Positions 50,990 through 58,945 of a stretch of 64,000 nt of DNA are shown here, one piece after another (within the stretch, counting starts at the first letter, position 1; the number at the start of each line of letters is the position of its first letter). The notes beneath the pieces were generated by a model. It saw only the letters and a program-made list of their open reading frames with translations, ran no database searches and had not been told where the DNA came from. Where the stretch lies: the NCBI RefSeq assembly GCF_000716675.1, contig NZ_JNXT01000003.1:124001-188000 (forward strand), in the 5' to 3' direction. The position numbers were made by a program, and so were the translations under genes. The stretch comes from Streptomyces alboflavus (GTDB lineage: Bacteria; Actinomycetota; Actinomycetes; Streptomycetales; Streptomycetaceae).

Positions 50990-51904
50990 TCAGAGATCCA
51001 GGTGCAGTTCGGGAGTGAGGGCGCGCGAGACGCACGCGTACATGCGCCCGGCGGGGGCGCCGATGTCGTCGCGGTGTTCGGGGTTGCCGGAGAGCACGGT
51101 GAGTTCGCAGCTGCCGCAGACGCCCTCGCGGCAGCCGGAGGCCACCGGGTACCCGGCGCGCTTCAGGGCGTCCAGGAGCGATTGGTCGGCGGCGACCGGG
51201 ACGGTGCGGCCGGAGCGGGCGCACACCGCGTCGAAGGGCGTGTTCGGGGCGAAGGTCCGGGCGGCAGGGCGAAACCGTTCGGTGTGCAGCCGCTCGGCGG
51301 GGAAGACGGCCTGCGCCGCGGCGATCATCGGCGCGGGGCCGCAGCAGTAGACCAGCGCGTCTGGCGCGAGGGACTCGGCCAGGGTCCCGAGGTCCGGCCG
51401 GCCGTCCTCGCTGGTGGCGACGAGCCGCACCCGGTCGCCGTACCGCGCGCGCAGCCCCTCGGCGAAGGGCATGGTCGACGTCGACCGTCCCACGTAGACG
51501 AGGGTGGCCGGGATGTCCGCAGCGACGGCCGCGGCCAGCATCGGCAGCAGCGGGGTGATGCCGATGCCGCCGGCGAGGAAGAGGTAGCGCGGCGCGGGCA
51601 GGAGCGGGAAGTGGTTGCGGGGCGGCGACACTTCCAGGGCGCGGCCCGGGCGGAAGTAGTGGTGGATGTACTCCGAGCCGCCCCGGCTGAGCGGGTCGTG
51701 GCGCACCGCGACGCGATAGCGTTCCTGGTCGTCGGGGTCCCCGCACAGCGAGTACGAGCGGGTCAACCAGTTCGGCAGCGTCAGGTCGATGTGCGCGCCG
51801 GGCTCCCAGGGTGCAAGGGGTCCGGTGGCGGCGCGCAGGACGAGCGAGACGACGTCCTCGGCCACCTGGTCGACGCGGTCGATGACGGTGTGCTGCGCCT
51901 GCAT
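50990..51904 (-). CDS. ferredoxin-type oxidoreductase (phthalate dioxygenase reductase family)
   Basis: 304 residues. Flavin domain with TRSYSLCG, NAD domain with LFLAGGIGITPLLPML and YCCGPAPMI, then a C-terminal plant-type 2Fe-2S domain with ASGCREGVCGSC and a final YACVS cysteine. This is the order of VanB/phthalate dioxygenase reductases, which pass electrons from NADH to an oxygenase or demethylase. No oxygenase gene is next to it. ATG 51904 has GAGGTGA upstream. It follows the PPOX flavoprotein gene on the same strand. Confidence 0.9.
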   Translation of the reverse strand: MQAQHTVIDRVDQVAEDVVSLVLRAATGPLAPWEPGAHIDLTLPNWLTRSYSLCGDPDDQERYRVAVRHDPLSRGGSEYIHHYFRPGRALEVSPPRNHFPLLPAPRYLFLAGGIGITPLLPMLAAAVAADIPATLVYVGRSTSTMPFAEGLRARYGDRVRLVATSEDGRPDLGTLAESLAPDALVYCCGPAPMIAAAQAVFPAERLHTERFRPAARTFAPNTPFDAVCARSGRTVPVAADQSLLDALKRAGYPVASGCREGVCGSCELTVLSGNPEHRDDIGAPAGRMYACVSRALTPELHLDL

Positions 51905-51958
51905 CGCTGATTCACCTCGGGGCGGATCGGTGGGGCTGATAGGGCTGATGCCCATGAC

Positions 51959-52002
51959 ATGGCCGATGTGGCTGATTTGGCTGACGTGGCCGATGTGGCT
52001 GA
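51959..52002. repeat. 17-bp direct repeats in the gap between two genes
   Basis: TGGCCGATGTGGCTGA occurs at 51960-51975 and 51987-52002, with TTTGGCTGACG between, all built of TGGCTGA-like words. The array lies just past the stop of the PPOX gene (minus strand). Confidence 0.7.
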
Positions 52003-52009
52003 CGTGGCG

Positions 52010-52639
52010 TCAGTAGAGCGTGTGGTACGCGTCTTCAAGGCCCTCGTCGACGACCTTCGGGTCGACGTCCCAGCCCAGCTGTGAGGTGACGAGTTCGCCG
52101 GCCGTGGGCATCTCGTCGGCCAGCGCCTGGCTCGCGGGGTCCCACAGACGGGAGCGGACGAGGGCGCGGCCGCAGTGGAAGTAGGCCTGCTCCACCTCGA
52201 TGATCAGGGCCATTTCGGCCTCGCGGCCCTCGGTGTGCATCCGGGCGAGGACGTCGGGTTCGTCGGTGGCGTACGCGCTGCCGTTGACCCGCAGCGTCTC
52301 GCGGACTCCGGGGACGAGGAAGCACAGGCCGACGCCGTCGTTCTCCGCGAGGTTCCGGAACGAGTCGGCGATCTTGTTGCCGGGGCGGTCGGGCATCGCG
52401 AGGGTGTGCTCGTCGAGCACCTTCACGAACCCCGGGTAGTCGCCGCGGGGTGAGCAGTCGGCGCGGCCCGCCGCGTCGGCCGTCGCCAGGGAGAGGAAGG
52501 GGGAGTGGGCGATGAAGCGGCGGAAGTGCTCGTCTATCCGGTCGAGGATCTTCGCCTCGACCAGGGCGTCGGGCGGTCCGAGCCGCTCACGGACTTCGGC
52601 CAGGGAAAGCCGCCGGGGGCGGACACCGGTCTGCGTCAC
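52010..52639 (-). CDS. PPOX-type (pyridoxamine 5'-phosphate oxidase-like) flavoprotein
   Basis: 209 residues. The split-barrel FMN fold is indicated by SPFLSLATADAAGRADCSPRG, FVKVLDEHTLAMPDRPGN and ENDGVGLCFLVPG; this corresponds to the MSMEG_1061-type FMN family. It probably reduces or oxidises a small molecule with FMN or F420. GTG 52639 has AAGGAG 5 nt upstream. It shares the operon with the ferredoxin reductase and is divergent from a TetR gene. Confidence 0.85.
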   Translation of the reverse strand: MTQTGVRPRRLSLAEVRERLGPPDALVEAKILDRIDEHFRRFIAHSPFLSLATADAAGRADCSPRGDYPGFVKVLDEHTLAMPDRPGNKIADSFRNLAENDGVGLCFLVPGVRETLRVNGSAYATDEPDVLARMHTEGREAEMALIIEVEQAYFHCGRALVRSRLWDPASQALADEMPTAGELVTSQLGWDVDPKVVDEGLEDAYHTLY

Positions 52640-52773
52640 GAAGGCTCCTTGGGGCTGGGTGGGGCTGGGCTGGGCCGGCGGTCGGTCGGTCCGGTGGGCC
52701 TGGGGGAGCTCGGCCCGACGCACCCGCCCGTGGCGGCTGTGCACCGCTCACCCGCAGGTCGTGGCACCATTGT

Positions 52774-52785
52774 GAGCAATTACTC
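52774..52785. promoter_or_regulatory. near-palindrome GAGCAATTACTC, candidate TetR operator
   Basis: A 12-bp near-palindrome with one mismatched pair, centred on AATT, in the divergent gap between the PPOX gene (start 52639) and the TetR gene (start 52830). Confidence 0.45.
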
Positions 52786-52829
52786 GCATCCTGCGCTACT
52801 CGCTTTCGGGGCGCGCGAAGGAGGGTGGC

Positions 52830-53450
52830 ATGGCGACGGATCCGCACTCGCTCCGAGCACGTAAACAACCGCGTCAGGCGCGGGCCGAGCTGACCCGGCA
52901 GCGGATCCTCGCCGCGGCTGCTCACGTTTTCGCCGAGTACGGGTACGCGGCGGGGACCACGAACCGGATCGCGGAGCGGGCGCGGATCTCGATCGGTTCG
53001 CTGTATCAGTACTACCCGAACAAGGACGCGATCCTGCTTGAGCTGGTGAACCGGCACCTCGACGCCGGGGCGGTCGCGCTCAGGGAACGTCAGGACGGCG
53101 ACCCGTCCGACTCCCTCGAAGCGATCATGCGCGGATTCGTGCGCGCCGTGATCGACAACCACCTGGACGACCCGAAGTTGTTGCAGGTCATGATGGAGCA
53201 GACGCCGCACGCCCCCGAGCTGACCGAGCGGATGGCCCGGCACGAGTGGGAACGGGTCGCGTACACGCGGGAGTTGCTCGCGAGCCACCCCGAAGTCCGC
53301 GTCACCGACATCGAGGTCGCCGCGCATCTCGTCGTGTCCGCGGTCGAGATGGTCGTGCATCGACTCGTCGCCGCGCCGCTCTCGGTGGACGCCCGCCGCC
53401 TGGAGGACGAACTCGTCGCCATGCTCACGCGGTACCTGACGGCGGCCTGA
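52830..53450 (+). CDS. TetR/AcrR-family regulator
   Basis: 206 residues. Helix-turn-helix at about 20-65 (RQRILAAAAHVFAEYGYAAG, then ISIGSLYQYYPNKDAIL) and a C-terminal domain of the AcrR type. ATG 52830 has GGAGGGT upstream. It is divergent from the PPOX/ferredoxin-reductase operon, which it probably represses until a ligand binds. An array of 11-bp repeats follows its stop. Confidence 0.9.
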   Translation: MATDPHSLRARKQPRQARAELTRQRILAAAAHVFAEYGYAAGTTNRIAERARISIGSLYQYYPNKDAILLELVNRHLDAGAVALRERQDGDPSDSLEAIMRGFVRAVIDNHLDDPKLLQVMMEQTPHAPELTERMARHEWERVAYTRELLASHPEVRVTDIEVAAHLVVSAVEMVVHRLVAAPLSVDARRLEDELVAMLTRYLTAA

Positions 53451-53467
53451 CCGGCGTCGGACCGGAC

Positions 53468-53521
53468 GCCCGGCGCAAGCCCGGCGCAAATCCGGCACAA
53501 GCCCGGCACAAGTCCGGAACC
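53468..53521. repeat. 11-bp tandem repeats after a stop codon
   Basis: GCCCGGCGCAA twice, then ATCCGGCACAA, GCCCGGCACAA and a partial copy, starting 18 bp after the TetR stop. Confidence 0.8.
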
Positions 53522-53578
53522 GGGTCGGTGCCAGGGCGGCGCCCGACGCGCGCCCCCGCACGTGGCCCGAAATCGCCC

Positions 53579-53616
53579 TTGACCGTGACCTGCCAAAGTC
53601 TATGGTCCAGACTAAT
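53579..53616 (+). promoter_or_regulatory. LPMO promoter with DasR-like operator
   Basis: TTGACC (53579-53584) and TATGGT (53601-53606) are 16 bp apart. Overlapping the -10 is TATGGTCCAGACTAAT (53601-53616), close to the DasR/chitinase consensus TGGTCTAGACCA (10 of 12 positions). N-acetylglucosamine-responsive repression of this chitin-active gene is therefore expected. Confidence 0.65.
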
Positions 53617-53735
53617 CGGCAGCCGCGAACATCAGGCCCCACTGTCCACACCGGCCTGCCGCGACCCCACCCCCCACGAGCCCCAAGAGCACTTCACGTC
53701 ACCCCCCCATGAAGCAATGCCGTGAAGGAGTACGC

Positions 53736-54251
53736 ATGGACAAGAAGCGGAAGATAGCCGCCGTGATCGGCGCCGGTCTGGCACCGGTCCTCGCCCTCAC
53801 CCTGCCGACCGGCTCGGCCAGCGCGCACGGCTACGTCAACGCACCCGCGAGCCGCCAGGCGCAGTGCGCCCAGGGCACGGTCTCGTGCGGCGAGATCAAG
53901 TGGGAACCGCAGAGCGTCGAGGGCCCCAAGGGCCTGCGCAGCTGCAGCGGCGGCAACGCCAGGTTCGCGGAGCTCGACGACGACAACAAGGGCTGGCGGG
54001 TCCACGACGTCAGCAGGACGCAGACGTTCACCTGGACGTTCACCGCCCGGCACCGCACCCTGAACTACGAGTACTTCGTCGACGGCACCAAGGTGGCCAC
54101 CATCGACGGCGGCAACCAGCAGCCCCCCGCGACCGTCTCGCACCAGGTGAACCTCGGCAGCGCCACCGGCCGCCACAAGGTCCTCGCGGTCTGGAACATC
54201 GGCGACACGGCCAACGCGTTCTACGCGTGCATCGACGTCAACATCCGCTGA
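53736..54251 (+). CDS. AA10 lytic polysaccharide monooxygenase (chitin-active type)
   Basis: 171 residues. Sec signal peptide (1-30) ending SASA, so the mature protein begins with His31 (HGYVNAPASRQ), the first histidine of the copper brace. The second is His106 in TFTARHRTLNY. Cysteines (QCAQ, VSCGE, RSCSG, YACID) form the usual disulphides. The protein is short, a single catalytic domain with no carbohydrate-binding module. It oxidatively cleaves crystalline chitin (or cellulose) outside the cell. ATG 53736 has GAAGGAG 5 nt upstream. It is a single-gene unit with its own promoter and terminator. Confidence 0.93.
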   Translation: MDKKRKIAAVIGAGLAPVLALTLPTGSASAHGYVNAPASRQAQCAQGTVSCGEIKWEPQSVEGPKGLRSCSGGNARFAELDDDNKGWRVHDVSRTQTFTWTFTARHRTLNYEYFVDGTKVATIDGGNQQPPATVSHQVNLGSATGRHKVLAVWNIGDTANAFYACIDVNIR

Positions 54252-54318
54252 GGTCGGCGTCGGCCGGCGTGGACATCCACTGGCGTCGACAGCCGCCGAG
54301 CGGAAGCGTGACATGACG

Positions 54319-54352
54319 GACGGCCCGGCACCCCTTGGCGTGCCGGGCCGTC
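54319..54352 (+). terminator. 13-bp perfect hairpin after the LPMO gene
   Basis: Arms 54319-54331 and 54340-54352 pair perfectly around an 8-nt loop, 68 bp past the LPMO stop. Confidence 0.8.
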
Positions 54353-54481
54353 ACCGTCCAACGGCGGCGGACCTCGTCGTGGCCCAGACCGCCTCGCACG
54401 GGCGCGCGGCCAGCCTCGGCAGCGCCTCGGGGAGTGTCGGTGAGGAACGGCTGGCGGTCGACCGCGGGCGACCAGGGTTGT

Positions 54482-54500
54482 GCATCCGGCCAACGGATGC
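54482..54500. promoter_or_regulatory. inverted repeat GCATCCG-N5-CGGATGC before the PucR gene
   Basis: A perfect 7-bp inverted repeat with a 5-nt centre, about 110 bp upstream of the PucR-type start. The 258-bp gap from the terminator to the gene otherwise shows nothing. It could be an autoregulatory operator. Confidence 0.5.
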
Positions 54501-54610
54501 CTACGTTTCTGTGGGGATCGGCCAAGTGGTCGGATGCCTCGGGGGAGCACCCTGGGCTGCCAGGGCGGGCAGACCTGCCCGGACCGAGGCCGACGCGACG
54601 AGGAGCACCC

Positions 54611-56218
54611 ATGGACGCCTGCACGCTCGGGGACCTGGTGGACGTCGTCGGCAGCTCGTCGTTGCGGCTGCGGACCGCGCCCGCCGGGTCGGCCACTCCG
54701 GTCACCGAGGTGCTGCTGTACGACGCGTACGTTCCGCTGCCGCACGCGCCCGGAGCGCTGCTGCTCGCGGTCGGCGTGTCGGCGGACGCGGCCGAGGCGC
54801 TGGTGCGGGACGTGGCGGAGGCCGGGATGGCCGGTGTCGTGGTGCGGGGTGCGAAGGGGCCGGTCGGTGCGGCCGAGGCGTGCGGTGTGGCGCTCCTGAC
54901 GGTCGACGACGAGGCGGCCTGGCACCACGTGCACCTGATGCTGGCCTCGGCGGTCGACGGCCGGAACACCCACGGCGGCGGCCTCGGGGACCTGTTCGCG
55001 CTGGCCGACGCGATCGCGGCGGCGACCGGCGGTGCGACGTCGGTGGAGGATCCGCGCGGGCGGATCCTGGCCTACTCCACGGTGCCGGGACAGCCCGTCG
55101 ACGAGGACCGCCGCCAGGGCATCCTCGGCCTGCAGGTCCCGGGCAGCCTGGACAACGCGGAACAGGTCCGCCGGGTGTTCGCCGCCGACAAGCCGGTGCG
55201 GCTGCCCCCGCTCAAGGAGGGCGGCCTGTCGAGACTCGCCACCGTCGTCCGGGCGGGCGGCGAGGCACTCGGCTCGGTCTGGGTCGTCGACGACGGCACG
55301 CTCGCCCCGGACGCCGAGCAGACCCTGGCGCAGGGCGCGTCCACGGCCGCGCTGCTCCTGCTGCGCGCCCGCGCGGCCCAGGAGCTGGCGCGCCATCAGA
55401 ACACCGACCTGCTGCGCCGCTTGCTCGACGGTTCGGCGGACGCCTCGACGGCCGCCCACCGCCTGGGCCTCGACTCGGCGCGTGTGGCCGCGTTCGTGCT
55501 GGACTCGGCGGCGAGCGTGCCGGACGCCGAGCGGACGTCGCTGCGCCTGCTCGACGTCGTACGCCTGCAGTGCGAGGCACGCTACGGACGGCACGCGTGC
55601 GTGCTGCTGGACGGGGTGGTGTACGCGCTGCTGCCCGCGTCGGGGGAGCCGGACGCCGCCCACGTACCGCAGGAGCGGGCGGTGGGCGACCTGCGGCACC
55701 GGCGGCTCGCGGAGGACATCGTGCGCCGGGCCGGACGGTCGCTGCGGGTGCCGGTGCGGGCCGCGCTCGGCGCGGTGGTGCCCGACCTCGGCGGGGTGGC
55801 GGACTCACGCGCGGACGCGGATCTCGTCCTGCGGCTGCTCGACGACGCGCTGCCGGTGGCGACGGTCGACGAGGTGCGTCCCCGGGTGACGCTGCTTCGG
55901 CTCTCCGAAGTGATGCGCGAGCGCCGGGAGTTGGCCGAGGGGGCCTGGCGGAGGGTGCTCGCGGCGGACGCCGAGCACGGCACCGACTACGCCCACACCC
56001 TGGTGGCCTGGTTCGACGCGGGCTGCGACGTGGCGAGCGCGGCCAAGGAGCTCTCCGTCCACCCCAACACCTGCCGCTACCGCCTCAAGCAGGCCGGACG
56101 CCAGCTCGGCATCGACCTGGAGAACCCCGACGAACGACTGGTCCTCTGGCTGCAGTTGAGGACGCTCGCGGGGATCGGCGGTGCCGCCGGGGCCGGGTCC
56201 GCCGACGTGCCGGGGTGA
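54611..56218 (+). CDS. PucR-family transcriptional regulator
   Basis: 535 residues. The N-terminal purine-catabolism/PucR domain is followed by a GAF-like middle part (IAAATGGATSVEDPRGRILA) and the diagnostic C-terminal HTH_30: TLVAWFDAGCDVASAAKEL then SVHPNTCRYRLKQA. Such proteins activate genes for uptake or breakdown of a nitrogenous or amino-acid substrate. ATG 54611 has GAGGAG upstream. It is convergent with a serine peptidase and next to a set of D-peptide and amino-acid genes, which it may control. Confidence 0.88.
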   Translation: MDACTLGDLVDVVGSSSLRLRTAPAGSATPVTEVLLYDAYVPLPHAPGALLLAVGVSADAAEALVRDVAEAGMAGVVVRGAKGPVGAAEACGVALLTVDDEAAWHHVHLMLASAVDGRNTHGGGLGDLFALADAIAAATGGATSVEDPRGRILAYSTVPGQPVDEDRRQGILGLQVPGSLDNAEQVRRVFAADKPVRLPPLKEGGLSRLATVVRAGGEALGSVWVVDDGTLAPDAEQTLAQGASTAALLLLRARAAQELARHQNTDLLRRLLDGSADASTAAHRLGLDSARVAAFVLDSAASVPDAERTSLRLLDVVRLQCEARYGRHACVLLDGVVYALLPASGEPDAAHVPQERAVGDLRHRRLAEDIVRRAGRSLRVPVRAALGAVVPDLGGVADSRADADLVLRLLDDALPVATVDEVRPRVTLLRLSEVMRERRELAEGAWRRVLAADAEHGTDYAHTLVAWFDAGCDVASAAKELSVHPNTCRYRLKQAGRQLGIDLENPDERLVLWLQLRTLAGIGGAAGAGSADVPG

Positions 56219-56282
56219 CGCTCCGGCGGCGGCGCGCTCCCGTGCCGCGCGCCGCCGCCGGAACCCCGAGGCCGCCACCCGG

Positions 56283-57428
56283 TCAGCGCAGATTGCGGAT
56301 GAGCCCGTTCAGCACGGAGTCCACCTTCTTCTCGTCGAACGACTCCGACCCGATCAGCAGCGTCACGGCCCGCCTGCCGTCGTCGGTGACGGCGTTCCTG
56401 AGCTTGTGGCCGCTCTCCATGTAGCCGCTGTGCCCCCAGGCGACGAGGCCCGGGCCGGGCTCGTAGCGCTCGACGCCGAGGCCGTAGCGGGAACCCGCGG
56501 AGTCATCCGGAATCGTCCGCTTCATCTCGGCCAGCTGCGCGGGAGCGAGCAGCTTCCCGGACATCAGCGCCGTCCAGAAGGCCGTCACGTCCGCGCCGGA
56601 GGAGACGAGCGCACCCGACGCGTCGGCAGCGGAGACGTTCCACTCGGTCTTGTCCACGAGGGTGCCGTCGCGCTCCACGTAGCCGCGCAGGTCCGGCTTG
56701 CGGAGCGTGACGCGGTCACCGGGCCAGTAGGTCTCGCGCAGGCCGAGGGGCTTGATGATCCGCTGCTTGATCTCGGTGCCGATGCTCCGCCCCGTGACCT
56801 TCGTGACGATCAGACCGGCCAGGTTGTAGTTGGTGTTGGAGTACGAGAAGCCGTCCGGAGTCCTGTCGTCGGGCGGGGGCAGCTTCAGCGCCTGCTTGAC
56901 CGTCAGCAGGGGCTCGGTGTGATCCCAGCGGTGCTTCTCGTCGTCCTCCCAGTAAGGCGCTTCCAGATAGTCGGGCAGTCCGCTGGTGTGCTGGAGCAGC
57001 TGCCGGATCGTGATCTTGCGGCCGTCGTAGTGCTCGGTGCGGATCAGGCCGGGCAGGTAGTCGTCGACCTTGCCGTCGAGCTTGATCCTGCCCTCGCCGA
57101 CCAGCTGCAGCACGACCGTCGCCACCCACGTCTTCGTGTTGCTGGCGATACGGCTGTGCTCGTTGCCGACCGCCTTGCGGCCCGTCCTGAGGTCGGCGAG
57201 GCCGACACCGCTCTTCCGCACACCGCAGTGCGGACTCTTCACCGTCACGCTGATCCCCGAGGCGCCGGCACCGCGCAGTGCCTTGAGCGCCTTCTGGAGG
57301 GGCTTGGAGTCGCACCGCGGTGACCCGGTGGGCCCGTCGGACACGGGCGAGACCGCCGACGCGGCCGGAGCCGTCATCAAGGAAGCCGTGAATGCCAGGG
57401 CCACGGCAGCGCTTGTCCTGCGTCGCAT
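56283..57428 (-). CDS. secreted serine hydrolase (class C beta-lactamase/DD-peptidase family)
   Basis: 381 residues with a Sec signal peptide (cleavage near ASAVS). Active-site motifs are Ser96-Asn-Thr-Lys99, YSNTNY (Tyr-x-Asn) and HSGYMESG (His-x-Gly). This pattern is that of D-alanyl-D-alanine carboxypeptidase/D-aminopeptidase-like S12 enzymes. It acts outside the membrane on D-Ala peptides or esters. ATG 57428 starts the signal peptide. It is divergent from the dipeptidase gene. Confidence 0.88.
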   Translation of the reverse strand: MRRRTSAAVALAFTASLMTAPAASAVSPVSDGPTGSPRCDSKPLQKALKALRGAGASGISVTVKSPHCGVRKSGVGLADLRTGRKAVGNEHSRIASNTKTWVATVVLQLVGEGRIKLDGKVDDYLPGLIRTEHYDGRKITIRQLLQHTSGLPDYLEAPYWEDDEKHRWDHTEPLLTVKQALKLPPPDDRTPDGFSYSNTNYNLAGLIVTKVTGRSIGTEIKQRIIKPLGLRETYWPGDRVTLRKPDLRGYVERDGTLVDKTEWNVSAADASGALVSSGADVTAFWTALMSGKLLAPAQLAEMKRTIPDDSAGSRYGLGVERYEPGPGLVAWGHSGYMESGHKLRNAVTDDGRRAVTLLIGSESFDEKKVDSVLNGLIRNLR

Positions 57429-57696
57429 GGGTGTCTCCTTCTGCGTACGTGCGGTGGTGACCGAAGAGGCCACGTGGGTGCAGGGGGGTGGTGGTTCGCC
57501 ACTCTAAAGACCGCTCCGCGCCCCGGACTTGTCCGCACGCCCAAGCATCGACCTGCTGGTTTGTCCTGTTGAACCAAGATCCCAGGGCTTCGTCGTGCGT
57601 ACGTTGTGTCCCGTACGCCCGCATCGTTCCGTGCCGCCGCCCTCCGGCGAGGTGCCGCCGGGCCGCCCCGCTCCCCGCCACGCGAAAGGTTCCGTC

Positions 57697-58719
57697 GTGT
57701 CTCTGGGCCTCCACCACCGCGCCGTCGTCGCCGATGCCCACAACGACCTCCTCATGGCCGTCTCCGCCCGGCCCCCGCAGCGGTGGGGCAGCTTCTTCCG
57801 GGAGCGGTGGCTGCCGCAGCTGCGCGAGGGCGGCGTCGACATCCAGGTCCTGCCGGTGTTCATCGACGAGCAGTACCGCCCCGAAGGAGCGCTCCGGCAG
57901 ACCCTCCGCATGATCGAGTGCGGCCACGTCATCGCCGAGGCCAACGCCGAGCACGTCGCCCTGTGCCGCGACGGCGCGGACATCGACCGGACCCTCGCCG
58001 ACGACAAGATCGCCCTCGTCCTCGCCCTGGAGAGCGCGCCCGGCGTCGACGCTTCCGTCGAACTGTTCGCCACCCTGCACCGGCTCGGCGTACGCATCGC
58101 CTCGATCGCCCACTGGGGACGTACGCCGCTCGCCGACGGCAGCCGGGAGAACGCCACCGGCAGCCGCCTGACCGCCCCCGGCGTCGAGGCGCTGCGCGAG
58201 ATGGAACGCCTCGGCATGCTCTTCGACATCTCCCACCTGGGAGACAGCGGCGTCGCCCATGTCCTGGAGCTGGCCACCCGTCCGCTGATCGCCACCCACT
58301 CCTGCGCCCGCGCCCTGCGGGACCACCACCGCAACCTCACCGACGAGCAGATCCGTGGCGTGGCCGGCACCGGCGGCGTGGTGTGCGTGAACTTCGTGGC
58401 GGACTTCCTCACCGACGACGAGTCGAAGGTGAGCGTCGACCGGGTCGTCGACCACATCGAGCACGTCGTCTCGGTGGCCGGGATCGACCACGTCGGCCTC
58501 GGGGCCGACTTCCTCGAAGAGATCATCGCGGACCTCACCCCGCCCTGCTGCGAGAACGCCGACGACGAGGACCCGATGTTCCGCTTCCCCGGCCTGGAAG
58601 GTCCGGCCGACCTGCCCCGGGTCACCGAGGCGATGGTCCGCCGGGGTCTGCCCGAGGAGGACATCCTCCGGATCCTCGGCGGGAACGTGCGACGGCTCAT
58701 GAGCGAGTGCATGGGCTGA
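57697..58719 (+). CDS. membrane/renal-type dipeptidase (M19)
   Basis: 340 residues. Metal ligands are seen in ADAHNDLL (His15, Asp17), ALESAPG (Glu), IATHSCARAL and DHHRN (His residues); GLGADF is the conserved end of the barrel. M19 enzymes cleave dipeptides including those with a C-terminal D-residue. GTG 57697 is chosen because the conserved domain starts there and GAAAGG lies upstream; the longer frame from 57529 is unlikely. It begins an apparent operon with M20, GNAT and racemase genes. Confidence 0.87.
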   Translation: MSLGLHHRAVVADAHNDLLMAVSARPPQRWGSFFRERWLPQLREGGVDIQVLPVFIDEQYRPEGALRQTLRMIECGHVIAEANAEHVALCRDGADIDRTLADDKIALVLALESAPGVDASVELFATLHRLGVRIASIAHWGRTPLADGSRENATGSRLTAPGVEALREMERLGMLFDISHLGDSGVAHVLELATRPLIATHSCARALRDHHRNLTDEQIRGVAGTGGVVCVNFVADFLTDDESKVSVDRVVDHIEHVVSVAGIDHVGLGADFLEEIIADLTPPCCENADDEDPMFRFPGLEGPADLPRVTEAMVRRGLPEEDILRILGGNVRRLMSECMG

Positions 58720-58843
58720 GCGAGCACATGAGCTGAACGAACGCGTGGGCTCAACGAACACGTGAGCCGAGCGCCCGCCCCGGACGGAGCGCCCGGCCCG
58801 AGCCCCCGGCCCGAGCCCCCGGCCCGAGCGCCCGGACCGAACA
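58711..58843. repeat. 17-bp x4 and 13-bp x3 tandem arrays after the dipeptidase gene
   Basis: Four 17-bp units start at 58711, 58728, 58745 and 58762 (ATGAGCTGAACGAACGC and variants); the first contains the dipeptidase stop. A second array of 13-bp CCCGGCCCGAGCC units occupies 58792-58830 with a partial fourth. Confidence 0.85.
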
Positions 58844-58945
58844 AGCGCCCCTGGCCTGACGCCGAATCAGGCCGTCACCCCACCACGCCTGCGGCACCCG
58901 CCGCCCGTCCCGCGTGGTGGCCGATCCACCCTGGAGGACCCACCC

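Noticed and set aside
54313..56424. 703-codon plus-strand frame over the PucR gene
   Set aside because: Gly/Arg/Ala-rich shadow; the PucR HTH_30 and other motifs are in the 54611 frame.
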